The position numbers and the translations under genes were made by a program. Shown in pieces: positions 1 to 11,594 of a DNA stretch of 64,000 nt (positions are counted from its first letter, which is position 1; each line of letters starts with the position of its first letter). The notes under the pieces are model-generated. The model saw only the letters and a program-made list of their open reading frames with translations, did not search any database and was not told where the DNA came from. The stretch covers positions 1 through 64,000 of the forward strand of contig QZCP01000161.1 in the NCBI GenBank assembly GCA_003956705.1. Direction: 5' to 3'. Origin of the DNA: Brevipalpus yothersi. Its lineage: Eukaryota > Arthropoda > Arachnida > Trombidiformes > Tenuipalpidae.

Positions 1-125
1 GACCATTGTCCTTTGAAATTTTTCCTTACATTCATTATTTTTCCGATTGAAATCATCCATAAATAACAAAGGTTTCTGGGAGACTAACTTTATTCTCTAC
101 CAAGAGAAGCAGTTCCTCCATAGAA
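1..125. repeat. Recurring 3'-flank module, copy 1
   Basis: This stretch matches 8515-8640 and 21535-21650 (cataaataacaaa, aactttattctctac), both downstream of genes A2 and A5. A weaker match lies at 44300-44400 just upstream of A11. No coding potential was seen. Confidence 0.6.
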
Positions 126-142
126 ACTTAAGGGCTAGCAGC

Positions 143-569
143 GGATGGCTGATAGTATAGAGAAGTATTGGTCAAATTCATCAGGTGACCTACTGCATTA
201 TCAAAAATTCAGGAAATCAGGGATTTCTTTCCCAGGAGTAAACTTTTTCACATTGTATACGCTCGATGATCCATTCATGAGAGGTTCTGATTCGAAAAAA
301 TCATTATTATTCATGAAATCCCCTCTAACGGCTCCTTTGCAGTATGCAAATGAGCTCATAGTCCAGTCTGAGCCATTGTAGTCTTCCCTCAAAATGAAAC
401 ATCCATAGTTATTAGTGGTCATATGAAGATAGAAAGGTGCTTCTTGGAGAAGAATTGAAAAAATTACATCCTGGAAATGAATTCCGAGAATTGGCAATTT
501 ATCTCCTACATTGGTGTTCCAACTCACCGCAACTTTCAGCAAAATGACTAGCACCAAGACTGATTGCAT
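143..569 (-). pseudogene. ADAM-like exon 1 relic (A0)
   Basis: This is a decayed copy of the family's exon 1, with signal peptide and prodomain. It starts with MQSVLVLVILL at 569 and runs through recognisable prodomain motifs to a stop at 201-203. Homology to A1 continues in another frame to about 143 and then ends abruptly. About 11 residues after the signal peptide are deleted. The conserved FCRL motif has become FYLH and the CDC motif has become YGC, so the prodomain cysteines are lost. No exon 2-4 follows. The sequence at 1-125 instead resembles what lies about 0.4 kb beyond the stop codons of A2 and A5, so exon 1 is joined to a 3' flank by an internal deletion. It is a non-functional remnant. 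Confidence 0.8.
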
Positions 570-2061
570 TCCAAAGTGAATGGAATGACGAATACTAGTG
601 GAATCTCATGAGTTTCTGGTGGAACCATTTTCCTGGTTCACTGGGGGTAACTTTGATTTGAATGATTGAGGTGGTGAAAAGCCAAGGTGATGGGAATCAA
701 TATTGATCAGATTCCAGAATAAGAAAAACAAGAGGATTTAAAATGCCTGAATATCAAAGAGAAAAAATGTTCTTCCGATTGTACTTCATGATCAGAACAT
801 TTTGAGACTCATCTCATTGTACCGATCAGCCAAAGAATATATTGTATTCTTACAAGAGTTCAAATTTTTCAAAATAGGAACTATTAGAGGAAAAGTACAA
901 GAGTTGGGATGATAGCGCGATCTGTTCCCATGTTTGAACTTTTCTCCAGTGATTTGAAAGTGCTACTAGGGCAGCTAAATCACTTCAGGCTAAAAATCTA
1001 GGGTTGACCGTTGACTGAGACAATTGGAGGCTCAAGTAAAAAGAGGAGAAGTTGAATTCTATTGAAATCAGACAAATGGTATGAATAAAGAAATGGAATG
1101 AATGACAGAGTCAAACACTAACCTTGCTAGTATTAAAATGAAGATTGACTTGTCCTCCTGGGAAATCGAGCTTAAATAGCTAAGTGGAAGCGGGAATAGG
1201 ATTGAAAATTAGTGGGAAAACACAAGAATGATTAGAAAGAAATTAGAAACTGGTCATCCAGATGCGGATGTGAGGATGGGAAAGTTTTCTGGTCCTTGGC
1301 TAGTGATTGAGGAAACTGTTTGTCCTGATTAGGACAGTTTTGGTGGGAAACTCAGAAGATGGGATCACTGGAAGGCAATGAGATGGGGTGAACATAGTTT
1401 CTCTATCAGAACCGAAACTATCACTTCCAACACTATTCTGCCTCTCATTAGGATAATAATTTCAATCACAAGATAATGTATAAAATAGCGTGGAAGAAAG
1501 TTTCATGAAACTCTCTGGTGAAGCTTGTAATCTTTCATCAGTTGATCTATTCTTGATTATCGGTTACTCGCTAACACTAATTTTCCTCCCATAAACAGTA
1601 AGACCCAGATTCTCACCTTGAAGCGAAGAGGGGAATATTTCTCAGGATGGAGAAACCCTGAAAAGCCTCGTTTTGAGTCATTTTCACCATGAGGATAGGA
1701 GAGTTGAAATTCTTCTTCACCATGAATTTGAAAGTAGTGGCAATTTTCCCTCATGATTTATGAATCTTTTCAGAAGTAGAAATCGGAATTTGTTTTCCGA
1801 TGAAGATCCCGCTATCTTTTGGCTCATCATCTTCCTTATTTGACTATCGAATCCCTTATTGGTTCATCAATTGATGATCTCATGTAGATGGATCAATTTC
1901 TGATGAATTCTCAGGCAATTCACAGCCAATTGGCTTAGCAGTGATGATTGTTATTTACAATAAGGACTGATCAGAAGAGGATCATGCTATTGTGTTCAGT
2001 CAAAAAACTCTTCTGAAGTAATTCTACCGAGAGCTGATGTGGGAATCGAGATAGAAAAAAT
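570..2061. other. Upstream flank of relic A0
   Basis: No gene was seen. The stretch resembles the upstream flank of A6 (28.25-29.24 kb), including a conserved block at about 1428-1505 that recurs 350-450 bp 5' of the minus-strand genes. The right part, up to 2061, matches 29.16-29.26 kb and leads into the target site of the inserted element. Confidence 0.6.
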
Positions 2062-2065
2062 CTCT

Positions 2066-2106
2066 AAGTAGGAGAGATATGGTATAGCCATGGGTATCTG
2101 TGCATG
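2066..2106 (+). repeat. Left terminal inverted repeat
   Basis: It pairs with 4310-4350 with two mismatches over 41 bp, and CTCT lies directly outside. Confidence 0.85.
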
Positions 2107-2574
2107 CGCGAATTTTTTTTGGCGGGAAAGGGTTTACATAGGAGATATAAGCTATTTCCATAGCTGGGAGCTGGATATTTTTTCCAATTCTTCTTGAGAA
2201 TGATGAAGTATGTTGAGCGGATCAAGTGAATGATGGGATTGAATGTTTAATCTTATATCAAAGGAATGAGGGATGGTAATTAAGCAAGTGCATAGGTTAT
2301 CATAGATGATGAAATAGAGGCCTACAATTTCATCAGTTGATAGCTACATGAAGGTCAGGTTGATGAAACAAGAAATGCAATTTATTGCAAACAACCATAA
2401 CTTGAAAACCTGTTTCTCATTGATGCTGTCTCATTCGTTCAATGAGAGTGTATTGATTTTTCTTTCATTCGAGAAAAGGTTCAGTTTATAGACTGTCACT
2501 TTGCTGTTCATTTCAAAACTGTAAGAGAGCTCATTCCTCTCTCTCATTCCTATCTGAAATCATTCTGCATATCC

Positions 2575-3087
2575 ATGATGAGCTACCTGCGTCGTGTAAA
2601 TCTGATTTTTTGTGAGCAACCCAAAGATACAAGCTATCTGTGTAATTCATTTCCTGCTGAATTTCTGGATGATAAGCGTTAATCAACCGTTGACCATTAT
2701 TCAGCCTATCGAAAAGCTATGCTTGCTGGTGATAAAAGACTGGCCAATATCATACTCACGATGGAATATGTGGAATTTGTTAAAGAGATGGAAAAGATGA
2801 TTATCAATCATGATGAAGATAAATCTGCGAAGTCCTTCCAATTTAACATGCTTGTTCGCGAATGTTGGGAGAGGCTGGGAAACTTTGAGGTTGGCCACGA
2901 TATGTTTCATCTCATCAAAACTGAGAATCATACCATCAAATGCATCAAATATACGCTCATGGTCTGTGAGCTGGGCGATCCAGATACGACTATCATTAGT
3001 TCTATCAATAGCTGTGGTGAGAGTAAGATGCCAGGGTGTATGAGGATTCAGTTGAAGCTCGAAAATTTGATTCCAGACCAATTTTAG
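2575..3087 (+). pseudogene. NADAR (YbiA-like) domain gene with in-frame stop
   Basis: One frame runs from ATG 2575 (or 2578) to TAG 3085-3087, interrupted only by TAA at 2680-2682. It gives the order of NADAR motifs: YLCNSFPAEF (family YLSNFYP-F), then STVDHYSAYRKA (family TVEHYYQA-KA), AGDKRLAN, a middle helix with FNMLVRECWERLGN, and a C-terminal GESKMPGCMRIQ where the family has G-N-LG--LM--R. The span of about 170 codons is normal for the domain. NADAR proteins are known as ADP-ribose-linked N-glycosidases; that activity here is inference. The stop falls where the family has an aromatic residue, so a point mutation is likely. It is cargo of the 2.3-kb element. Confidence 0.65.
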
Positions 3088-3517
3088 ACTTTGAAATTTT
3101 GACTCGAGATCTTCCCTCACTTCGTCCATGGTTTCCTCAGATCTTCCCATACGCTTTGAGCACGGTTCAGGTGATTCTATATCATTAACATGTTGGATGA
3201 TGGATCTGATGAACAGTAGGAGAACGGAGCGAGATGAAGATGAGAATGAATAGATATTTAGCACAATGAATGAAGCACACAGTGAAAGATGTGGGACACA
3301 ATTAATGATTGACCTGGAATCTCACGCTTTTTATCGGACTGAATTAGTCCTCGCCTCCAGTGGATTAAGAAAGAGTCCAATCAGAGAGCTTGTTAACCAG
3401 TTTTGAGGCAGACCTAACAGTTCTCATCCTGAAAACTTGTTTGCTTCCCGGCTCTTGCTATCTCGATCATAAAATAAGGAATCTGAGTTTCATCATCCAG
3501 TTGGCTTAGATTATCAC

Positions 3518-4028
3518 TCAAGTAAAGTCAAGTTTGATCTTTGACAATTCACTGAAAATATAATCGTGACGGTTTTTTACCCTATTTCCATGACTTATAT
3601 TGAGTTTCAGATCGAGTAAATAGCAACAAACTTTATTTATTTTCATTACCAATCGAAATCGTTGGCTTATATGATGGATGTCATCTTTGGCACCTATGGA
3701 TCTTAAAATTTCAATACTTGTGTTGAATGTGTCGATGCCTTCAAAAGTTGAGGAGTAATTGTCGTCCTGATCCAAATGGTTTGCGGGCCCAACAGCATCC
3801 ACTTTCTCTTCCTCATCGGACACCAAATCAATTGTATCGTTCATCGCATTCATTCCATCATCCCCATCATAATCACCCTCATCACCACCATCATCATCAT
3901 CATCAAAAGAAACATCTGGAACGATTGTCGATCTCAACATCATCTTATCCATCACTAGCAATATCAATCAAATCAGGATAAAACATTTCAACATCAGAAG
4001 TAGAATAGTTAAAAGTGTTATCGGACAT
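3518..4028 (-). pseudogene. Acidic hypothetical ORF, frameshifted
   Basis: An ATG at 4026-4028 begins MSDNTFNYSTSDVEMFYPDL and hits a stop at 3945-3947. The neighbouring frame, open from 3967 to 3518, continues with an Asp-rich tract (FDDDDDGGDEG) and a roughly 60-residue C-terminal part rich in Lys, Ile and Asn. Joined, they would make about 165 residues with one 1-nt slip near 3945-3967. The acidic N-terminus suggests a nuclear protein, but no family was recognised. It lies inside the 2.3-kb element, on the strand opposite the NADAR ORF. The GAT/GAC repeats make the opposite frame falsely His-rich. Confidence 0.3.
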
Positions 4029-4309
4029 TGGGGCAGGAAACAGGAAAAAGTAATGAATACAGTGAAAATACAGTGTAAAAATCAAATATGAGTAGGTTTC
4101 AAGTGAAAAAACTCAAGCGGATTAACTCCTGCTAACTCTCTCAATTTAAAGCAACTCAGTTACTATAGTGATAGAACTAGTTAGAACCAGTTTCCACTTG
4201 CTGAATTTCATCGTTCAATCTCCTTGAATTTTGAGAAAAAATTCATCCTTCATAGGATTATAATTATTCCGGATACGGAAATGCATATATGGTGTAGCCA
4301 TGGGTGACA

Positions 4310-4350
4310 CATGCTCAGATATCCATGGCTATACCATATCTCTCCTACTT
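4310..4350 (-). repeat. Right terminal inverted repeat
   Basis: This is the inverted partner of 2066-2106. The adjacent inner copy at 4286-4306 gives this end a stem-loop. Confidence 0.85.
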
Positions 4351-4495
4351 CTCTACGACTAATGTTGATATTTTCATCGGCTTGAGAGGCAGCCTTAGAA
4401 TGGAAACTCTAGCTTAACTATTGCTGGACCTCCGCTTGTGTGCCTTCTAACTCGAAAATTTCTGTTCAAACAGGAGCAATTCAAAACTTTTCCGA

Positions 4496-4501
4496 TTTAT
4501 T
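4496..4501 (-). terminator. Poly(A) signal of A1
   Basis: AATAAA on the minus strand, 9 nt past the stop codon. The same hexamer sits at the same place after A7 and, altered in consequence, in A3. Confidence 0.55.
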
Positions 4502-4510
4502 GAAAGTTCC

Positions 4511-6910
4511 TCAGCTCTCAGGTGTGACTGATACATTTTCTTTATTTGCTGCTGGCTGAGAGCTGTCCTTTCCAGATCCATTTTCAGACAAAATTTTGCA
4601 GAAAATCAGAGAGGCTAAAATAATTGAAACACAGATCAAAGTAAGGATGAGTAAAAAGTTGGATTCCTCGGTTCCATTGCTTTTCTCATCATCAGGAGGC
4701 TCATCTCTGGAAAGAGAGAGAAACATATGAGTTGATATCTATCATAGAATCACTCGAATATGAAACTTGAAACTTGGAAAAAACATTTTAATGCAATTTT
4801 TCGAGGTTTGATCTGAACTGAAGGCTACTTACTCGGGGTCTGGAAGTATGAATACAGGAAATGACTCTCCAGTTTCTGGATGCTTTTTCCGTTCTCCTGG
4901 ACAGTTTTCAGGACATCCTGGAGGCAGAGGTACACAGGCCTGCCTGACACACATCTTCTCATTGTTCACTCCACAAGCAGATCCGTTTTGGACGAATGTT
5001 GGATCCTCTCGTAGGAATCTAGTGTTTAGTATCAAATCCAAGTACAAACAGTCGCCAGAAGATAAACGACCTATCATAAATGCCGCTGGTAAATTGAATA
5101 GGAAATTGTGTTACATATATAACAGTTGAAAGTGAGGTTATGTACAAACCATTGGTTGCATTGTAATCATATGTTAGGAGGCTATCATCTCGCTTATTAA
5201 CGCAGGATACTTTGCCACAGTAAACATCTTCTTTTTTACAGCCAAAGTTATCAATTTTCCCAAATCTTGGATCACCAAGAGCTGGGCCACAACCGAATAT
5301 ATAGGAACCATTCTCTTCATTTTTTTTATAGCACTTTTCCTCTCCAATAGAGCCACCAGTGTATATCCAACTACATACGTCTTGACGGCTTCCACATAGA
5401 CCATTGTAACAGTAGCCACCTTGTGAGAAAGATCTTCCACATCCATACCCATTGGCTACCACATAATTAGCTGGACATTTGTGTGATGTACCGTTACACA
5501 TTTCGGGTAAGTCACATACATCCTTCGCTTTTCGACATGTGTACGTGTCGTTCTCTAGTCGAGGCTTGCAAGTTTCCATATCACAACAGGGACCAGAGAA
5601 GCATACAGAATTATTGGTCAGTTGACACTTTTCATTACAGCATTTTCTACAAGCTTTCGAAACACATTCACACTGTTCGCCTTCTTCTAGAACACCATTT
5701 CGACAGGATTGCTTCGGAGGTTTGGGTGTTTCTTTCAGGCAGAAGAAGCTGGTTCGCCTTCGCTTGATGACATCTTTACTACATGGTGACCACTGTACTG
5801 TGCCAGTCTGGCTTGGTACAGATTTACCCATTATCCAAACTCTGCCAGTGTTCTTAAGATTCTTGCATTCCGATAATTCTACGTGTATCATACCCAGAGT
5901 GTGTCCAATCTCATGCGCGAAGGTTATTACTTGGGTTCTCCAGTAATTTTTTTCCCATATTGGAGCATAAGAAACATAAATACCAGTACTTGGCCAGCAA
6001 ATACCATGTAAGGGAGCTAAACCACGAGTAGTAGATGATTTTGCTATATTTTTCATTAGAGAAGGATAGAATAAATATTTCAATTTTGATTGATTTTCAT
6101 CTTGAAAATTTTTTAACAACAAACATGAAGCTAAGGTTCACCTTTTCTGACAGTCTTAGGGGTAAAAAGAGTGACCAATAGTTGACCCTTAATATCGCGT
6201 ATATAATTCCTAAATCCAAATGAGAGGAATTCAAAAATTGTTCTGTTGATAGCCTCATTTGTATTCTCGATTTCAGTTGTCTTCCAACCTTTGTTTACAA
6301 CCACTATATTGAATTCTGAGAACAATTCATTGGCTTCATTTATCATATTTTGTAGAAAAAAATCCATTCGATCAGATTTAACATGATTGAAAGTTTCCAC
6401 ATCGATCACAAATAGGCAGGGAATGAAGGCAGTCTGATAATCTTCGAGTCCAGATTCAGCAAAAGGCTGATAGTATTGAGAAGTATTGGTCAAATTTATC
6501 GGGTGACCTTCCACATCATCAAAAATTTGATTGTGGAGCTCCGTTCCTGGAGGAACCTTCGTCAAAATGTATTGTCTTGATGTTACATTTCCAAGAGGTT
6601 CTATCTCAAAATGATCTGTCTCGTTCAGGAAGTATCCCCTAATGGCTCCATCGCAGTAAGCAAATGAGCCCATGATCCAATCTGAGCCATTGAAGTCTTT
6701 TCTTAACATAAAACAATCACAGTTATCAGTGATCACAAGACGACAGAAAGGCGCTTCTCGAAGAGGAATGGAAAAAATTTCATCCTGAAAATGAATCTCT
6801 AGTACGGGCAATGTATCCCCTTCCTCAGTGTTCCAATCGACCTTAGGTCGATCGTCCAAATGAACAGCTGAAATGTGAACCAGAATGAAAAGAATCAAAA
6901 CTGATCGCAT
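4511..6910 (-). CDS. ADAM-like membrane metalloprotease A1
   Basis: Four exons, 6910-6142, 6043-5150, 5085-4833 and 4706-4511, give 703 residues with intron phases 1, 1, 2. Residues 1-20 are a signal peptide (MRSVLILFILVHISAVHLDD). About 21-145 is a short prodomain with Cys at 56, 64, 66 and 86. About 150-360 is a reprolysin-type catalytic domain with HEIGHTLGMIH at 300-310 and Met-turn WIM at 326-328, so it is probably active. The disintegrin domain (370-460) carries R-x6-DLPE in its loop (427-437). The Cys-rich part runs to about 555, then an EGF-like module, a TM helix (about 655-677) and a short tail. The start was chosen at 6910, not the in-frame ATG at 6961, because the signal peptide begins there in all paralogues. 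An AATAAA follows the stop. Confidence 0.92.
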
Positions 6911-8514
6911 TTCAAACGAAGAGAATACTCGTGGAACTCCACCACTTGCTTGATAAAACAATTATCTGGCCTGTTAAGAGAATTTCCGATCCAAATATCC
7001 TGGGGTGAAAAAATCAGTCCAATGAATGAGAGCCAATAATGATCATATTTAAGGATGAGAAAAGCAAATGGATCCAGAAGTAAAGTACACAGATGTATAC
7101 AGATGGAAAAAATATTCACTGTTTCTCTTCAATAACACTCCATGATTGGAACAATTTGGAACTCATCTTCCTGAACCAATCAATCAAACTCCCCAAGATG
7201 AGATATGAAATCAATTGGAAAGATATGAGTTCCCGACTCTCGATCATTATCAAAACAATCATCCATTCTGAAATGTTATTCTGTTATTCAACTAGGATAA
7301 TATTAATGAGCACAAGATTATATTAAAATTGAGGCGGGAAAAATTTCAAAAAACTTCCTGGTTGATTATTTTGTAATCTTTTCTCAATCTATCAGAGTGT
7401 CAAATCATGTCTCAAATTCTCACTCTGGCATCGGATGAGGCTATCCATGATTTCGAAGAAAGACAAAAAAAGTTCAGATTCGGCTTCTTCACTCATTTTC
7501 GCCATGAAAATGGAATGGTTGAAATTTTTCTTCCATCATAATCTAAGGACATCTCAATGATATGCATCTGAATCCAATTCCAGGTAGAAAGTATCCTTAT
7601 ACTGGTTTATTGTTCTTCTTATCCACTTATCCAATTTTTCATTCATCGGTATATTTGTTCTGCATCGCAGAAAGAAATTTTGATAATCTCTATCAGATAC
7701 TAAAATGTCAACCTCAGCATAGATCATCATCTTTCATCCTCAAACCGAGCGATGGCACAGAAAGTTAATAATAATCAAGCAAGATGTTTCTCTCTATGAA
7801 AAAATACAAAAAAAATCACAGAAAGACTCTCCGACAATAGTCCTGAGGAACCATCAGATTCTGAAATACCACCAGCAGCTTTTAGGTAAATATCCAGAGC
7901 AGCAAAGACCATCATCTTTCTTCATTCAATTCACAGATTCAATAATCAAAGATAGAAGATTCATGAGAGAATATATCTCTCTCTCTCTCTATGGAAAAAT
8001 AAAAATAGGGACATCACTGAAAGTGATCAAAGGAACAAAGGCTATGTGTTATTGATAGACAGCTCATAGATTACAAATATCTTGAGCTTTTTTGAGGCGG
8101 TAATATATGGAAAGATTGAGTTGATATGGAAGAACATTGAGTCCTTAGACAGGGCTCAAATATCCACAGCAAGCATACTGTAAACTTTTTACAAGAGGAA
8201 GAATTTTTTCAAACATTTACTTTAGATTTTTTCTATAAGCGGATTAAGCATTGCATCCATCAAGCTATAGCAGTATACCATGATATCTTGTCTCAAATCC
8301 TATTATCCTCCTAATAGCAGATAATTTTAGGAAAATTATCAGAATTCTATCCAATAGCTTGAAATGAATGATAAAGTTATTTTTTTCTTGTTTCAAGTTG
8401 GAAATGATTCAGATAATTTATTGGATAACAGTGCGTACCGATAGCATGGTCAAACAAGAAATTTTTCAGTTTTCACAGCTTGCACTAGTAGCAAAGATGA
8501 AATTTTGCAACAGA
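6911..8514. other. Spacer upstream of A1
   Basis: No gene was found. It is paralogous to the spacer at 20.2-21.5 kb upstream of A4. It contains the conserved upstream block at 7262-7350 and a short CT run near 7975-7990. Confidence 0.6.
7262..7350 (-). promoter_or_regulatory. Conserved upstream block of A1
   Basis: A block with aggataatatta, agataatat/taaaa and gcgggaaaa motifs occurs 350-440 bp 5' of the start codon in A1-A6 and in relic A0. The constant spacing suggests a core promoter or noncoding first exon; this is inference. On the coding strand it contains TTTTAATATAATC. Confidence 0.4.
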
Positions 8515-8640
8515 TTCATTATTTTTCTCTATCAAAATCACCCATAAATAACAAATGTTTTGGGAAAACCAACTTTATTCTCTACTAGGAAACACAAATA
8601 TCATTCCACCTTTCAACCAGAACAATGGTCTCTATCTTAA
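8515..8640. repeat. Recurring 3'-flank module, copy 2
   Basis: It matches 1-125 and 21535-21650 and lies about 0.35 kb beyond the A2 stop codon. Confidence 0.6.
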
Positions 8641-8969
8641 AATCTAATGAAAATATACTCAGATAAATGTTACGAGAAACTTTTTTTGTTGACCAATTCG
8701 CTTGATACCCATCACGAATCTTGAAGGTTCATGATTCATGCTCTGACTCTTTGATTGGTCAACCAAGCTCAGCAATTATAATGTGTGGCAATACAGTGTA
8801 GTAAATCATTTCTCATGAGTTTTGGAAGGAAAAGAAAAATCAAAGGAATTCGAGTGATCCTCGATAGGGAATTTCGCTCTAGCCTCGAGTTCTCATATGG
8901 GTTGAAGTTTTACATCGAATGATCATTATACACCAATATTCCTTCGAATAGGAGCATCTTGTGATTTTT

Positions 8970-11594
8970 CTATCTCTGTGCTGGTGGGCTTTCCGGTTGA
9001 GATGGAGCATCAGTTTCTTCTGGTCTTTGCTTAGACAATCTTTTGTATAAAATCAAAGAGCCCAAAACAATCAAACAAATAATGGACAAGAGGATGAGAA
9101 ACCAATGTAACAAGCTAGATCCTTCCGGTCCATTGCCATTCTCATCACGATGAGATTCGTATCTGGAAAAGAGTAATGAGTTACCATCGTAAAGTAGAAT
9201 ATTATTCTCTGGAAATTTCGGAAGCTGGTGAATTAACGATTAACTGAACTCTATGTTGCAGACAATCTGATGGAATTTCTTATAAAGGCTTGAGGGAAGT
9301 ATCCAAAATTGATTCGCTTATAATTGTTATTTGAAAACATTAGCATCATGGCGTTTTCGAAACATTGGTTGAACCTGATATGAATCATACCGCTTGAAAT
9401 TAAAGCTTGCTACAACCTCCTAGGAGAGGAATTTCACATCAACCATTTGACTGTCTCTCTGCCTATCTCTGAAATTGTGAGAGTCTGAAGATAACTCACT
9501 CAGGCTCTGGAAGTATGAAAACAGGAAAGTTTTCTCCAGTTTCCGGATGAGCTCTCTGTTCTCCTGAACAGTTTTCTGGACATCCTGAAGGCAGAGGCAC
9601 ACAGGTCTGTCTCAGGCACATTTTCTTGTCATCAATTCCACAAGCAGATCCGTTCTGGACGAAGGTTGGGTCTTCTCTTAGGAATCTAGTGCTTTCCTTC
9701 AAACGCAAGTACAAACAGCCAGGTAAATGAACGTACGATATGCGACGCGTAACTAAGTAAATGAATCGAGGATATGGTTTATAGATATCGTTTGATAAGT
9801 AAATTGAATACATACAATAGGTTGCTTTAAAATCAAAGGTAATGCTAGCATTTGGCGAGTACACACAAGATACTTTTCCACAGAAAATGTCTTCTCCTTT
9901 GCAGCCAAAATAATCAATTTTCCCAAATCTTGGATCACCGAAAGTGGGACCGCAACCAGACCAAGAACTACCATTTTGTTCATTATTCTTATAGCATTTT
10001 TCCTCTCCAATAGAACCATCAGTGTAAACCCAACTACATACATCTTGACGGCTTCCACATAGACCATTGTAACAGTAGCCACCTTGTGAGTAAGATTTTC
10101 CACATCCATATCCATTTGCTACCACATAATTAGCTGGACATTTGTGTGATGTACCGTTACACATTTCGGGTAAGTCACATACATCCTTCGCTCTTCGACA
10201 TGTGTACGTGTCGTTCGCTAGTCGAGGCTTGCAAGTTTTCATATCACAACAGGGACCGGATGCACAACTCGAGCCTTTAGTCAGTTGACACTTGTCATCG
10301 CAGCATTTGCTACATGCTTTTCCAACACATTCACACTGTTCGCCTTTTTCTAGAACACCATTTCCACAGGATGGCTTGGGAGGCTTCGGCTTTTCTCGCA
10401 AACAAAAATAGCTTGATCGTCTTTTTTTAACGAGGTCCTTACTACAAGGTGACCAATCTAAGGTGCCCTCTCCATAGGATATATAGTCTTCCATAATCCA
10501 AATTTTTCCACTTTGATCTAGGAACCTGCATTCCGTATCTTTTATATGTATCATACCCAGAGTGTGTCCAATCTCATGTACAAAGGTGGTATATTGGGTT
10601 CTCCAGTAATATTTCTCAGTTCTGAAAGCATATGAGACGTAAATACCAAGACTAGGCCGGCAAATAGTATGCCTGCCAGCTAAGCCACGAGTTGCTGATC
10701 CATCATCTATATTTTTTGAGAGAGAAGGATAGAATCAATTTTTCATACTAAATCCATTCAGTCTGATTACTGTAGGAATTTTGAACAAAATGTCAGACTT
10801 ATATTATGGACAAAGTAAGGTTCACCTTCTATGATAGTCTTAGGGGTAAACAGAATGACCAAAATTTGACCCTCAATATCAAATATAAAGTTTTTAAAAT
10901 CTCCCTCAAGAAAATTGTAAACCGTTCTGTTGATGGCCTCATTTGTTTTCTCGATTTCAGTTGTCTTCCAACCTTTGTATACAACCACTATATTGAATTC
11001 TGAGAACAATTCATTGGCTTCATTTATCATGGCTTGTAGATAAATATCCATCTGATCGGTTCTCACTTCATTGAAAGTGTCCACATCGATCACGAATAGG
11101 CATGGAATGTATGCAGTCTGATAATCTTCGAGTCCAGATTCAGCAAATGGATGAAAGTAAAGAGAATCATCGGTCGGCTCATATGTGTCACCCCTTATGT
11201 TATCGAAAATTTGATTGGGAAGCTCTATTCCAGGAGGAAATTTAGTCACATTGTATTCTCTTGATGTTCCATTTCCAAGAGGTTCCATCTCAAAGTAATC
11301 AGTGATGTTCATGAAGTTACCTATAACAGCCCCATTACAGTAAGCAAATGAGCCCATAATCCAATTTGAGCCATTGTAGTCTTTTCTCAGCATAAAACAA
11401 TCACAGTTATGTGTGATCACCAGACGACAGAAAGGCGCTTCTCGAAGAGGAATGGAAAAAATTTCATCTTGGAAGTGAATTTCGAGAATCGGTAATGTAT
11501 CTCCTTCCTTGGTGTTCCAATTAACTTCAGATCGGTCAGCCAAATAAACATGTGAGATGTAAACAAGAATGAACAATACCAAAACTGACCGCAT
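8970..11594 (-). CDS. ADAM-like membrane metalloprotease A2
   Basis: Exons 11594-10826, 10706-9816, 9752-9500 and 9162-8970 give 701 residues. HEIGHTLGMIH is at 300-310, followed by IK where ADAMs usually have Asp, and the Met-turn is in KIWIM. The disintegrin loop reads CRRAKDVCDLPEMC. The TM exon is of the second type in the array (HWFLILLSIICLIVLGSLIL, tail ending PESPPAQR), shared only with A5, its closest relative. Intron 2 (9753-9815) is 63 nt and lacks stops, so retention would simply insert 21 residues. The in-frame ATG at 10554 lies beyond the HExxH codons and is not the start. It is probably an active type I membrane protease. Confidence 0.92.

Larger units (their letters stand above)
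2066..4350. mobile_element. 2.3-kb DNA transposon with 41-bp TIRs
   Basis: The ends at 2066-2106 and 4310-4350 are inverted repeats starting aagtaggagagatatggtat, 39 of 41 matching. They are flanked by CTCT at 2062-2065 and 4351-4354, a likely 4-bp target duplication. Empty sites exist at the same place in paralogous spacers near 12.6, 16.3 and 29.25 kb, where the flanking sequences are contiguous. The right end also contains an internal hairpin, with 4286-4306 pairing against 4320-4339. Cargo comprises a NADAR-like ORF (+) and an acidic ORF (-). No transposase was recognised, so it is probably non-autonomous. The superfamily was not assigned; a 4-bp duplication is compatible with several. 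Confidence 0.85.

Noticed and set aside
2701..3264. 187-codon minus-strand ORF
   Set aside because: It lies opposite the NADAR-like frame, whose motifs are on the plus strand.
3727..3981. His-rich plus-strand ORF
   Set aside because: It is the reverse reading of the GAT/GAC-rich acidic tract and has no independent support.
5174..5452. Recurring roughly 90-codon minus-strand ORFs inside each exon 2 (MGMDVE...), and plus-strand ones at 5483, 18712 and 23163
   Set aside because: They are alternative-frame shadows of the conserved disintegrin/Cys-rich exon and recur only because that exon is homogenised.
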